The notes: generated by a model not told the origin, from the letters alone. 64,000 bases of DNA from Nocardia brasiliensis ATCC 700358 (GCF_000250675.2 NC_018681.1:8742001-8806000); one strand, 5' to 3'; shown: positions 24,431-33,157, counted from the stretch's first letter. Made by a program: numbers and translations.

Positions 24431-25515
24431 TTGGGCGTGCCGCGCGCGAGCACGACGGTCACCGTGCGGCGGTTGCCGCCGGTGTCGGTCACGTCGAGCT
24501 GGATCGCGTCGTCGGGCTTGCGCACGTTGATCGCCGAGTGCAGGGCGCGGGCCGAGGTGATCGCGCGACCGTCCACCGACGTGATCACCTCGCCGTGGGT
24601 CAACCCGGCCGTGTAGGCGGGCAGCCCGTAGATGGCCAGATCGATCCGTGCCCCAACGGGTTTCGCGTCGGAGGTCAGCACGCCGAGGGTCGCGGTCGGC
24701 CCGATGTGCACGGTGTCGGTGGGCACGCCGGAACGAATCTGCCGCACCACCTGCATCGCGGTGTCGATCGGCACCGCGTACCCGTTCGGCGGCCTGCCCC
24801 CGGCCCGGGCCGGATCACCCGAGGCGGCCGCGATCACCCCGACCACCGCACCCTGATGGTCGGCCAGCGCGCCGCCGGACTGCCCGGAACTCACCGCGGC
24901 GGCCACCTCGAGCATGCCGGTGAGCGGCTTGCGGGACAGGTCGGCGGAGTTGAGCGCGACGATGGTGCTGTCCAGATCGGTGAGCGTGCCGTGGATCGCG
25001 GTCGGCGTGCCGCCGATGCCGCCGGCGTTGCCGATCGCCAATACCTCGTCGCGCACCCGCAATTCGGCCGAGTTGCCGATGCGGGCCGTCGCCAGGTCTG
25101 CGGCGCCGGACAGCGCGAGCAGCGCGATATCGGCGGCGGCGTCGTAACCGAGCACCACCGCGTCGTAGGTGCGGCCGTTGCCGACATCGGTCGCCGTCAC
25201 CGTGTCGGCGCCCTTGACCACGTGATGACTGGTCAGCACCTGGCCGTCGGCGGTGAGCACGATGCCCGACCCGGCCGCGCCGAGCCCGAACGGCCGCATC
25301 GACGCGCTGATGTCGACCAGCGCCGGGTCGACGGCGGCGGCGACCGCGACCGGATCGAGCGGTGCGGGCGGCGGTAGCTCGACCGGCGCGGCGATCTCGG
25401 CCTTACCCGGCGGCCAGCCGGGCAGTTCGCCTCGATAGCCGAGGAATCCGGCCACGGCGAGCAGCGCGGCGACGATCGTCACCAGCGCGCGGCCCCCATA
25501 CCGTTGTTCGCTCAT
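24427..25515 (-). CDS. Membrane-anchored S1C-type serine protease with PDZ domain
   Basis: 362 aa. An N-terminal transmembrane anchor (ALVTIVAALLAVAGFLGY) precedes a trypsin-like domain with the triad His in TSHHVV (about 97), Asp in YDAAADIALL (about 129) and Ser in GQSGGAL (about 212). A C-terminal PDZ follows (AYTAGLTHGEVITSVDGRAI). This is the HtrA/DegP layout, acting outside the membrane on misfolded or regulatory substrates. The ATG at 25515 gives the cytoplasmic start MSEQRYGGR. It is convergent with, and shares its stop codon bases with, the VKOR gene. Confidence 0.92.
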   Translation of the reverse strand: MSEQRYGGRALVTIVAALLAVAGFLGYRGELPGWPPGKAEIAAPVELPPPAPLDPVAVAAAVDPALVDISASMRPFGLGAAGSGIVLTADGQVLTSHHVVKGADTVTATDVGNGRTYDAVVLGYDAAADIALLALSGAADLATARIGNSAELRVRDEVLAIGNAGGIGGTPTAIHGTLTDLDSTIVALNSADLSRKPLTGMLEVAAAVSSGQSGGALADHQGAVVGVIAAASGDPARAGGRPPNGYAVPIDTAMQVVRQIRSGVPTDTVHIGPTATLGVLTSDAKPVGARIDLAIYGLPAYTAGLTHGEVITSVDGRAITSARALHSAINVRKPDDAIQLDVTDTGGNRRTVTVVLARGTPN

Positions 25516-25664
25516 CGCTCTCCACTCGGTCCACCTGCGCATTCCATTGTGGCTGGCGATGATCATGTCCGGGGGCTATCGACGACTCTGCGAGCCGCCG
25601 CCGTACAGAACTGTTTACCTGTCATGGTTGGCAACCGGGCGCATGCGACGGTAGGCATGTATGC

Positions 25665-26717
25665 ATGACGACAGCAGCCGCATACGCGATATCCGCACCC
25701 GATGGCTCGTTCGAGAAGAAGACCATCGAACGCCGGGAGCTGGGCCCGCACGATGTGCTGATCGACATCAAATACGCGGGCATCTGCCACTCCGACATCC
25801 ACACCGCACGCGACGAGTGGGGCGGGGCGAAGTACCCCTGCGTGCCCGGCCACGAGATCGCCGGCCTGGTCGCCGCGGTCGGCTCCGCGGTGCACAAATA
25901 CCAGGTGGGCGACCGCGTCGGGGTCGGCTGCATGGTCGACTCGTGCGGCGTCTGCGGACCCTGCCTGGCCGACGAGGAGCAGTACTGCGTCCGCGGCGCC
26001 ACCATGACCTACAACACGCCCGTCGAGGAGTCGGTGCAGCCGGGCGGCTACACCCTCGGGGGCTACTCCACTCAGATCGTGGTGACCGAGAACTTCGTCG
26101 TCCGCATTCCCGAGGGCATCGGGCTCGACGCGGCCGCCCCGCTGCTCTGCGCGGGCGTCACCCTGTTCTCGCCGCTGCGGCACTGGAACGCCGGGCCGGG
26201 CAAGAAGGTGGCCATCATCGGCATGGGTGGGATCGGTCACGTCGGGGTGAAGCTCGCCGCGGCGCTGGGCGCCGAGGTCACCGTGCTCAGCCACTCGCTG
26301 AGCAAGCAGGAGGACGGCAAGCTGTTCGGCGCGAGCCACTACTACGCCACCAGCGACAAGCAGACCTTCCGCGACCTGCGCAACCAGTTCGACCTGATCC
26401 TCAACACCGTCTCGGCGGAGCTGCCGATCGACTCCTACCTGAAGATGCTGAAGCTCGACGGCACGCTGGTGATCCTCGGCCTGCCGGAAAACCCGATGAG
26501 CATCAAACCGTTCACCATCACCGGGCTGCGCCGCTCGCTGGCCGGCTCGATGATCGGCGGTATCGCGCAGACCCAGGAGATGCTGGACTTCTGCGCCTCC
26601 CACGGCATCGGCGCGGAGATCGAGGTGATCTCCGCCGACGAGATCGACGGGGCCTACGACCGGGTGGTGGCCAGCGATGTCCGGTACCGCTTCGTCATCG
26701 ACGTCTCGACCATGTGA
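25665..26717 (+). CDS. adhC: Zinc-dependent NADP alcohol dehydrogenase
   Basis: 350 aa, medium-chain dehydrogenase of the cinnamyl-alcohol/YahK type. Catalytic zinc ligands are in GICHSDIH and GHE, the structural zinc site is CGVCGPCLADEEQYC, and the coenzyme fold is VAIIGMGGIGHVGVKLA. It should reduce aldehydes or oxidise primary alcohols in the cytoplasm; close mycobacterial relatives are called AdhC. It is monocistronic by spacing, with divergent (protease) and downstream (AI-2E) neighbours. Confidence 0.92.
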   Translation: MTTAAAYAISAPDGSFEKKTIERRELGPHDVLIDIKYAGICHSDIHTARDEWGGAKYPCVPGHEIAGLVAAVGSAVHKYQVGDRVGVGCMVDSCGVCGPCLADEEQYCVRGATMTYNTPVEESVQPGGYTLGGYSTQIVVTENFVVRIPEGIGLDAAAPLLCAGVTLFSPLRHWNAGPGKKVAIIGMGGIGHVGVKLAAALGAEVTVLSHSLSKQEDGKLFGASHYYATSDKQTFRDLRNQFDLILNTVSAELPIDSYLKMLKLDGTLVILGLPENPMSIKPFTITGLRRSLAGSMIGGIAQTQEMLDFCASHGIGAEIEVISADEIDGAYDRVVASDVRYRFVIDVSTM

Positions 26718-26780
26718 GCCGCGGCGTATCCGCACCCGCGATAACACGGTGAGACGGCCCGATATGGGTACGTTTGCGAT

Positions 26781-28010
26781 GTGGCCTCGGAAGAAGACGA
26801 CAACGCGCCAGCGCCCACGGACGCGCCGGTACCGGTAGCGCCCGGCGAGGCCGTGGTCACCGCGGAGATGACCTCCGCGCCGCCGCCGTGGCTGCTGCGC
26901 GCGTTCCTGCTCGCCGCGGCCACGGTGGCCGGACTCTTCGCGGGGTTCTGGGCGCTGACCCGGCTGCAAGGCCTGCTCACCATCGTGCTGGTCTCGCTGT
27001 TCCTGGCCTTCGCCATCGAGCCCGCGGTGAACTGGCTCGCGCGCCGCGGCATGAAACGCGGGCTCGCCACGGCGGTGGTCTTCCTCGTCCTGATCTCGGT
27101 GGTCGTCGCGTTCTTCTGGACGCTCGGCTCGCTGCTGATCGACCAGATCACCACGCTGGTCAACAACGCGCCGGAGTACGCCGATCAAGGCATCGACTGG
27201 GTCAACCGCACCTTCAACGCGCACATATCCGGCACCGACCTCGAGAAGTACACCAGCAACTGGAGCAAGTATCTCGAGGGTGCGGCCGGAAACGCCTGGG
27301 ACATCAGCACGAAAGCGGTCAGCGTGGTGTTCCAGTCGCTCGGGGTGCTGCTGTTCACGTACTACTTCGCCGCCGACGGCCCGCGGTTCCGCAATGCCGT
27401 GTGCTCGCTGCTGCCGCCGCGCAAGCAGTTGCATGTGCTGCGCGCCTGGGATATCGCCGTGCAGAAGACCGGCGGCTACATCTACTCGCGCGGATTGCTG
27501 GCGCTCGCTTCGACTTTGGCGCATTACGTGGCGTTGCGGGTGCTCGACGTGCCCTCGGCGTTCGCGCTCGCGCTGTGGGTGGGCGTGGTGTCGCAGTTCA
27601 TCCCGACCGTCGGCACCTACCTCGCGGGCGCGCTACCGGTCATCGTGGCGCTGGTGCACGGACCGTCGGACGCGCTGTGGATCCTCGGCTTCATCGTCCT
27701 GTACCAGCAGTTCGAAAACTATGTGCTGCAACCGAGAATCACCGCGACCACGCTGGACATGCATCCGGCCGTCGCGTTCGGCGCGGTGCTGGCGGGCGCC
27801 GCCCTGCTCGGCGCGACCGGTGCCCTGCTCGCCATTCCGGTCACCGCGACGGTTCAGGCCTTCGCGGGGGCCTACATCCGGCGCTACGAAGTGCAGACCG
27901 ACGTCGACCTGGACGCGCCGCTGCCACCGCCGCCGCCCAAGCCGCACCGAAAGTGGGCTCGGCAGCTGACCATCCGTTTCACCGGGGCCGAACGCTCGAA
28001 AGGCGCGTAG
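26781..28010 (+). CDS. AI-2E family transporter
   Basis: 409 aa polytopic membrane protein with the family's paired N-terminal helices (LLRAFLLAAATVAGLFAGFW; LLTIVLVSLFLAFAIEPAVN) and a soluble middle region. The conserved C-terminal block is SQFIPTVGTYLAGALPVIVAL...YQQFENYVLQPRI. Members export AI-2-like molecules or act as antiporters; in actinobacteria the substrate is usually unknown. The GTG at 26781 is followed by an acidic, disordered N-terminus. The tail is proline-rich (LPPPPPKPHRK). Confidence 0.9.
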   Translation: MASEEDDNAPAPTDAPVPVAPGEAVVTAEMTSAPPPWLLRAFLLAAATVAGLFAGFWALTRLQGLLTIVLVSLFLAFAIEPAVNWLARRGMKRGLATAVVFLVLISVVVAFFWTLGSLLIDQITTLVNNAPEYADQGIDWVNRTFNAHISGTDLEKYTSNWSKYLEGAAGNAWDISTKAVSVVFQSLGVLLFTYYFAADGPRFRNAVCSLLPPRKQLHVLRAWDIAVQKTGGYIYSRGLLALASTLAHYVALRVLDVPSAFALALWVGVVSQFIPTVGTYLAGALPVIVALVHGPSDALWILGFIVLYQQFENYVLQPRITATTLDMHPAVAFGAVLAGAALLGATGALLAIPVTATVQAFAGAYIRRYEVQTDVDLDAPLPPPPPKPHRKWARQLTIRFTGAERSKGA

Positions 28011-28135
28011 TCACGCACCGGGCCGCGCGTGCAGGTCGGCGGTGCCCCGCGGTCGAACGTGCTGGTCGGTCCGGGTGACGAACTCGCCGATCGGAGATGC
28101 CGGGCGCGCCGCGACCGATCGCCCATGCTGGTGCG

Positions 28136-28867
28136 ATGGCGATTCTGCTGGCGCTGGTGTCCATGTGCTCCACGCTGGTCGGCGGATTCGTCGCGGTCCG
28201 CATCGGCGACCGCAGGCACCTGGTGCTCGGGCTCGCCGCGGGCGTGATGCTCGGCGTGGTGTTCTTCGACCTGATCCCCGAGGCCCTGGAACAATCCGCG
28301 CAGGATGTGCTCGGCGTGCCCGCCGTGCTGATCGCCGCCGTCGGCGGCTTCCTCACCATCCACGTGATCGAGCGCGCCGTGGCCATCCATACCGGCCACG
28401 AACAGGAATTCGGCACGCACACACACGGTTTCGAGTCCGTCGGCGTGCTCGCCGCGGCCGGCCTGATCTTCCACAGCTTCTTGGACGGGCTCGGCATCGG
28501 GCTCGGCTTCCAGGCGGGCGCCACCGTCGGTGCGGCGGTGGCCATCGCCGTCATCTCGCACGACTTCGCCGACGGTTTCAACACTTTCACCATCTCGACG
28601 CTCTACGGCAACGCCCGCAAACGCGCCCTCACCCTGCTCGGACTGGACGCCGTCGCACCGGTGATCGGCGCCGTGGTCGGCACGCTCATCCATGTACCCG
28701 ACGGCATGGTCGGCCTCTATCTCGGCTATTTCGGCGGCTTCCTGCTCTACCTCGCCACCGCCGACATCCTCCCCGAAGCCCACGCCGTCCACCCCTCCCG
28801 CCTCACTCTGGCCTGCACCGTCCTGGGCGCCGCCCTCATGTTCGTCGTCGCCGCCCTGAACCACTGA
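28136..28867 (+). CDS. ZIP family metal transporter
   Basis: 243 aa with about eight membrane segments. The ZIP signature appears as FHSFLDGLGIGLGF in helix 4 and ISHDFADGFNTFT in helix 5, supplying the His/Asp/Asn metal ligands. A short histidine-bearing loop (GHEQEFGTHTHGF) lies between helices 3 and 4. It should import zinc or a similar divalent metal. The ATG at 28136 is chosen because membrane segment 1 begins directly after it. No Zur-type operator was recognised upstream. Confidence 0.9.
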   Translation: MAILLALVSMCSTLVGGFVAVRIGDRRHLVLGLAAGVMLGVVFFDLIPEALEQSAQDVLGVPAVLIAAVGGFLTIHVIERAVAIHTGHEQEFGTHTHGFESVGVLAAAGLIFHSFLDGLGIGLGFQAGATVGAAVAIAVISHDFADGFNTFTISTLYGNARKRALTLLGLDAVAPVIGAVVGTLIHVPDGMVGLYLGYFGGFLLYLATADILPEAHAVHPSRLTLACTVLGAALMFVVAALNH

Positions 28868-28875
28868 CGGCGTTT

Positions 28876-28920
28876 AGCAACCTTTGTTGACTAATTTTGA
28901 TTTAGTCAACTAAGGTTGCT
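28876..28920. promoter_or_regulatory. 45-bp palindromic operator overlapping the HTH gene start
   Basis: AGCAACCTTTGTTGACTAA (28876-28894) and TTAGTCAACTAAGGTTGCT (28902-28920) form a 19-bp inverted repeat with one mismatch and a 7-bp AT-rich centre. It ends 3 bp before the ATG at 28924, and the AAGG ribosome-binding site (28912-28915) is inside the right arm. It could be a dimeric operator for the adjacent HTH protein, an mRNA hairpin hiding the ribosome-binding site, or both. Confidence 0.8.
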
Positions 28921-28923
28921 CGC

Positions 28924-29154
28924 ATGTCCGCCCCGGAAATCCCCGATGCCGGCGATCCCGCCGGGCAACTCGCCGCGGTTGTCGCGTTGCGGCGCTTGGC
29001 CGATCAACTGGAAGACAGTGCCGTCGAGGCCGCGATGCGGTCGGGTTGGAATTGGCCGCAGGTCGCCGAGGCGCTCGGCATCACCCGGCAAGCGGTGCAC
29101 AAGAAGCACGCCAAGCGGCTCATCGCCGCGGGCGTCAGCCTGAGGAGACGCTGA
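28924..29154 (+). CDS. Small helix-turn-helix protein
   Basis: 76 aa. The C-terminal half is a helix-turn-helix (WPQVAEALGITRQAVHKKHAKRL, about residues 44-66, here given in split form: helix 2 VAEALG, recognition helix TRQAVHKKHAKRL) of the sigma-70 region 4/XRE type. The N-terminal half is a short helix for dimerisation. It lies 3 bp downstream of a large palindrome and 3 bp upstream of the Clp-N gene, so it is the likely local repressor. It has no ligand-binding domain of its own. Confidence 0.82.
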   Translation: MSAPEIPDAGDPAGQLAAVVALRRLADQLEDSAVEAAMRSGWNWPQVAEALGITRQAVHKKHAKRLIAAGVSLRRR

Positions 29155-29157
29155 CCC

Positions 29158-29634
29158 ATGACCCCATTCGACGAATACCTGCACGCCGTGCTCACCGAGG
29201 GCGCCGGCGCCGCTCAGCGCGACGGCTCGGTCACCGTCGAGGCACAGCACCTGCTGCTGGCGATCGCCGGACTGACCGGCACCGCCCCGCAGCGCGCGCT
29301 CGCCGCGGCCGGACTCGACCAGCAGGCGATCCACGAGGCGCTCCGAAAAGAGTTCGAGCACAGTCTCGCCGCGGTCGGTGTGCCCGCCGGTAACGCGGCG
29401 CCACCGACTCCGCGCTCCTATCGCACCGAGCAGCCCAAGGTCGGCGCGTCGACCAGACTCGCGCTGGAGCGCGGCTTCAATTCCGTTCCGCGCAAACGCG
29501 ATCTGCGGCCCGCGCACGTCCTGCTCGGCATCCTCGCCGCCGAGGTCGGCATCGTCCCACGCGCACTGGCCCTGGCCGGTGTCGATCGCGCCGCCTTGCG
29601 CACCCAGGTCGAGCAGCTGCTCGAGGACGCGTGA
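29158..29634 (+). CDS. Stand-alone Clp N-terminal domain protein (ClpC2-like)
   Basis: 158 aa composed of two Clp-N helical repeats (MTPFDEYLHAVL...VEAQHLLLAIAG and ARLALERGFNS-type second repeat with RPAHVLLGILAAE). There is no AAA+ ATPase domain. Mycobacterial ClpC2 is a similar free Clp-N protein that binds ClpC1-targeting antibiotics and autoregulates; a sponge, adaptor or sensor role is inferred. The ribosome-binding site GAGGAGACG lies at the end of the HTH gene, and the stop overlaps the serine hydrolase start (TGATG), so all three are one operon. Confidence 0.85.
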   Translation: MTPFDEYLHAVLTEGAGAAQRDGSVTVEAQHLLLAIAGLTGTAPQRALAAAGLDQQAIHEALRKEFEHSLAAVGVPAGNAAPPTPRSYRTEQPKVGASTRLALERGFNSVPRKRDLRPAHVLLGILAAEVGIVPRALALAGVDRAALRTQVEQLLEDA

Positions 29635-30683
29635 TGGCCGGACATCCCGAGGTTCAGACCTTGCTCGACGAAGCGGTGCGCGACGGCGGACTACCCGGCA
29701 TCGTCTGCGAGATCCGCGACCCCGGTGGCCGCTGGTTCGGCGCGGCGGGTGTGTCCGACACCACCACCGGACGCCACCGCGATCCCGCGGAACGGTTCCG
29801 AATAGGAAGCGCCACAAAGTCTTTCACCGCGACCGTGCTGCTGCAACTGGTCGGCGAAGGCAAGCTGACCCTGGACGACACCGTGCAGCGCTGGCTGCCC
29901 GGACTGGTCGCGGGCAATGGCAACGACGGCCGCCGGATCACCGTCGGCCAGCTGCTCGACCACACCAGCGGCCTGTTCGATCACACCGACGACGACGAGG
30001 TGCGCGGCGGCGAGGGGTGGAAACCCGAACAACTGGTGCGCCTGGCGCTGAACCATCCGCCGTACCACCCGCCCGGCCTGCGCTTCCGATACTCGAACAC
30101 CAACTACGTTCTCGCCGGGATGCTCATCGAGCGGGTGACGGGACTGTCTGTGGCGCAAGAGGTCTCGGCCCGGATCAGCGGACCGCTCGGATTGGCGGGC
30201 ACCTACTCGGCGGGTATCGAACAGCGCATCCGCGGCCCGCATCCGCGGCATTACTCCACCCTGTTCGACCCCGCACCCGATGCCGAGGTGCACGACCTCA
30301 CGGAGCTGGATCAGACGTGGGCGGGCGCGGCGGGCGACATGGTGTCCACCACCGGCGACCTGCAAGTCTTTCTCCGCGCGTTGCTGACCGGCGAGTTGCT
30401 CCCGCCGGCGCAGCACACCCGGATGTGGACCACCGTCTCGACCGCAGGTGCCGAATGGGTCCCGCACACCGCGTACGGGCTCGGCGTCTTCACCCAGCAA
30501 CTCTCCTGCGGCACCATCGTGCACGGCATCGGCGGGGCAACGATGGGCTCGTGGAGCTGGGCCATGGGCGACCGTACGGGTGAGCGCGTCGTGGTCGTCC
30601 AGACCAACGGCGACTGGAACAACCCCCTCGACCTCTTCACCACCATTCTGCAAACCCAGTTCACGCCGACCCCGATGCCCTGA
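29634..30683 (+). CDS. Serine hydrolase of the beta-lactamase superfamily
   Basis: 349 aa with S-x-x-K in GSATKSFTATVLLQL, Y-x-N in RYSNTNYVLAGM and HGIGG replacing KTG. No signal peptide is visible, unlike the secreted enzyme encoded at 15987, so it probably acts in the cytoplasm as an esterase or amidase. The ATG at 29634 overlaps the Clp-N stop; a GTG at 29631 is an alternative. Placement in a palindrome-controlled HTH/Clp-N operon suggests a stress- or drug-response function, possibly hydrolysing the inducing compound. Confidence 0.87.
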   Translation: MAGHPEVQTLLDEAVRDGGLPGIVCEIRDPGGRWFGAAGVSDTTTGRHRDPAERFRIGSATKSFTATVLLQLVGEGKLTLDDTVQRWLPGLVAGNGNDGRRITVGQLLDHTSGLFDHTDDDEVRGGEGWKPEQLVRLALNHPPYHPPGLRFRYSNTNYVLAGMLIERVTGLSVAQEVSARISGPLGLAGTYSAGIEQRIRGPHPRHYSTLFDPAPDAEVHDLTELDQTWAGAAGDMVSTTGDLQVFLRALLTGELLPPAQHTRMWTTVSTAGAEWVPHTAYGLGVFTQQLSCGTIVHGIGGATMGSWSWAMGDRTGERVVVVQTNGDWNNPLDLFTTILQTQFTPTPMP

Positions 30684-30720
30684 CCGGCAAAGGATTCGAC
30701 CCCGAGGTCGGCGAACGAAG

Positions 30721-30748
30721 GCCGCCCCCTGTCGGAACAGGGGGCGGC
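30721..30748. terminator. Bidirectional terminator hairpin
   Basis: GCCGCCCCCTGT (30721-30732), loop CGGA, complementary arm to 30748: a perfect 12-bp stem between the convergent serine hydrolase and MetE-like genes. On the plus strand AACGTTTTC follows. Confidence 0.8.
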
Positions 30749-30761
30749 ACAACGTTTTCGG

Positions 30762-33065
30762 TTATTCGGCTGCGAGTGCGCGGCGGCGGACTCGGCGGGC
30801 CGCCGCGACCAGGTTGCGCAGCGACGGCTCCAATTGCCAGTAGTGCCGGGTCTTCAAACCACCGTCCGGATTCGCCCATAGTCGTTCGGGCGTGATGGCT
30901 TTGGCTGCGGCGGTGAGCAATTCGTCGAGCTCGTCGATGTCCGGGATGCGGGCCGAACGGCTCTCGTAGACACCGGGACCGACACCGTGGCTCAGACCGT
31001 GGTCGGTGCCGCTGTCCGCCTCGAGTGCGGTGACCACCCATTCGATCGACCGGGTCGCGACGATCGCGGTGACGTCCGCGTCCAGCTCCTCGATCGCGTC
31101 GACCACCTCGGCCCGGCCGGAATAGCCGATATGCGTGTGGATCTGGGTGTCCGGCTTGACCCCGGAGGTGGCCAGCCGGAACGCGCCGACCGCCCAGCGC
31201 AGGTACTCCGCGCGCCCCTCGGGACGCAGCGGCAGCATCTCCCGGATCGCGGGCTCATCGACCTGGATGATCGCGATGCCCGCTTTCTCCAGGTCCGCGA
31301 GCTCGTCCCGGATGGCGAGCGCCACCTGGTCCGCGGTCTCGTGCAGCGGCTGATCCTGGCGGACGAACGAGCGCGCGATCATGGTGACCGGCCCGGTCAC
31401 CATGCCCTTGACGGGCTTGTCGGTCAGCGACTGCGCGTAGCTGATCCACTCCACCGACATCGGCGCGGGCCGCGACACGTCACCGTAGATGATCGGCGGT
31501 CGCACACAACGGGATCCGTACACCTGCACCCAGCCGTAGTGGGTGGTCGCGAAGCCGTCGAGCAGTTCGGCGAAGTACTGGATCATGTCGTTGCGCTCGT
31601 GCTCGCCGTGCACCAGCACGTCGAGCCCGATGTCTTCCTGCAACCGGATGGTCGACTCGATCTCGGCTTCGATCCGCTTGCGGTAGTCGTCGTAGGACAG
31701 CCGCCCCTGACCGAGTTCGTGACGCGCCTGCCGGACCGCGGTGGTCTGCGGGAACGAACCCAGCGTCGTCGCGGGCACCGGCGGCAGGTTCAGCCTGGCC
31801 TGCTGCGCCTCCTTGCGCACCTCGTACGGTTCGCGCGAACGCATGTCCGGCGTCACCGCGTAAACCCGTTGCCGCACTGCGTGCTTCTGCTTGAAATGCA
31901 CCTCGGTGGGCCGCTTGCGCCACTTGTCCGACGGGCCCTCGGTGAGCGCCTTGGCGAGCGAAACCACCTCGCCCACCTTCTGTTTCGCGAAGGCGAGCCG
32001 GTCGGCCACGTTGCCCGGGATGTCGTACTCGATGAGCAGGTCGTAGGGCACGTGCAGCAGCGTCGTGCCGGTCGAGACCACCAGGTCGGGGCACACCTGC
32101 GCGAGCTGGTTCAGGTATTCCAGCGTCACGTAGCGGTCGGCCCGCCAGACGTTGCGGCCGCTGATCACCCCGGCGTACAACCGCTTCCGGCGAATACCCG
32201 GGATCGCCGCCAGATCGTCGGGCCGGATGCGGTAGCTGGCCAGGTCGAGCCCGATCGCCTCCACATTGCTGGCGGCCAGGATGCGCAGCGCGTCACCGAA
32301 ATCGCCGTACTGCCCGGTCACCAGCATCCGCGGGCGCAGCGGCGCCTTCGACAGCCGTTGGTAGGCCCGCTCGAACGCGGCCAGCTCGGCGGGGGTGCGC
32401 TCGCTGGTGAACGCGGGCTCGTCCAGTTGCACGCAGGTCGCGCCGCGCTTGGCGAGGATCTCGAAGAGCTGCTCGTACACCGGCAGCAGCTTGTCCAGCA
32501 GGCTGACCGTGTCGAATTCGTCCTGGCCCGGGGTCTGTCCCGCCTTGGACAGCAGCAGCAGCGACAGCGGGCCGAGCACCACCGGGCGCAGCTCGATGTG
32601 CTGGGCCTTGGCCCGGTCGAATTCGTCGAGCAGCGCCTCGGGATGCAGCGAGAATTCGGTCCCCGCCGCCAATTCCGGCTGCCGGTAGTGATAATTCGTG
32701 CCGAAGAACCGGACCAGTTCCAGCGGCGGCAGATCGGGACGACCGCGCGCCATCAGGAAATAGAAGTCCAGCGGGTCCATCTCGTCCTGGAACGATTCGA
32801 ACCGTTCGGGCACCGCGCCGAACAACAGGGCGTTGTCCAGCACGTGGTCGTAGAAGGAGAAAGTATTGCCCGGCACCTGGGTCAGTCCGGTCGCGGCCAG
32901 CTCGTTGAACTGCCGTTCCTGGATGTCGCGGCCCACCGCGAGCAGTCCGTCGCGGTCGAGCGCACCGCGCCAATAGGCCTCGAGTGCCCGCTTGAGTTCT
33001 CGATGCGGCCCGATCCGCGGATAGCCGAGGATGCTCGACCCGTAGCCGTCGGTCACGTTCACCAT
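30762..33065 (-). CDS. MetE-like protein lacking most of the catalytic zinc site
   Basis: 767 aa, full length for cobalamin-independent methionine synthase, with the N-terminal pseudo-barrel, the LGSFPQTT homocysteine loop, HGEHERNDMIQYF and VDEPAIREMLPLR all conserved. Of the four zinc ligands of Escherichia coli MetE (His641, Cys643, Glu665, Cys726), only the His is kept (His645, in IHTHIGYS). The others are Gly647, Val669 (IVATRS) and Gly735 (NPDGGLKTR). Spacing is collinear, so the alignment is secure. Zinc activates homocysteine in MetE, so this protein is either inactive as a methionine synthase or works differently. The ATG at 33065 follows GGGAG. No cobalamin or SAM riboswitch was seen in the 92-bp leader. 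Confidence 0.93.
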   Translation of the reverse strand: MVNVTDGYGSSILGYPRIGPHRELKRALEAYWRGALDRDGLLAVGRDIQERQFNELAATGLTQVPGNTFSFYDHVLDNALLFGAVPERFESFQDEMDPLDFYFLMARGRPDLPPLELVRFFGTNYHYRQPELAAGTEFSLHPEALLDEFDRAKAQHIELRPVVLGPLSLLLLSKAGQTPGQDEFDTVSLLDKLLPVYEQLFEILAKRGATCVQLDEPAFTSERTPAELAAFERAYQRLSKAPLRPRMLVTGQYGDFGDALRILAASNVEAIGLDLASYRIRPDDLAAIPGIRRKRLYAGVISGRNVWRADRYVTLEYLNQLAQVCPDLVVSTGTTLLHVPYDLLIEYDIPGNVADRLAFAKQKVGEVVSLAKALTEGPSDKWRKRPTEVHFKQKHAVRQRVYAVTPDMRSREPYEVRKEAQQARLNLPPVPATTLGSFPQTTAVRQARHELGQGRLSYDDYRKRIEAEIESTIRLQEDIGLDVLVHGEHERNDMIQYFAELLDGFATTHYGWVQVYGSRCVRPPIIYGDVSRPAPMSVEWISYAQSLTDKPVKGMVTGPVTMIARSFVRQDQPLHETADQVALAIRDELADLEKAGIAIIQVDEPAIREMLPLRPEGRAEYLRWAVGAFRLATSGVKPDTQIHTHIGYSGRAEVVDAIEELDADVTAIVATRSIEWVVTALEADSGTDHGLSHGVGPGVYESRSARIPDIDELDELLTAAAKAITPERLWANPDGGLKTRHYWQLEPSLRNLVAAARRVRRRALAAE

Positions 33066-33157
33066 GAGCGCGCTGCTCCCTTCGATGGCTGCGCGGCGCC
33101 CATTGCCTGGCATGGACGCCGCACGCTAATGCGCCTGGGGGGTTGGATCGAAAGAGC

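Noticed and set aside
33066..33157. Cobalamin or SAM riboswitch before the MetE-like gene
   Set aside because: The gap is only 92 bp and lacks a B12-box or any recognisable conserved core; too short for a cobalamin riboswitch.
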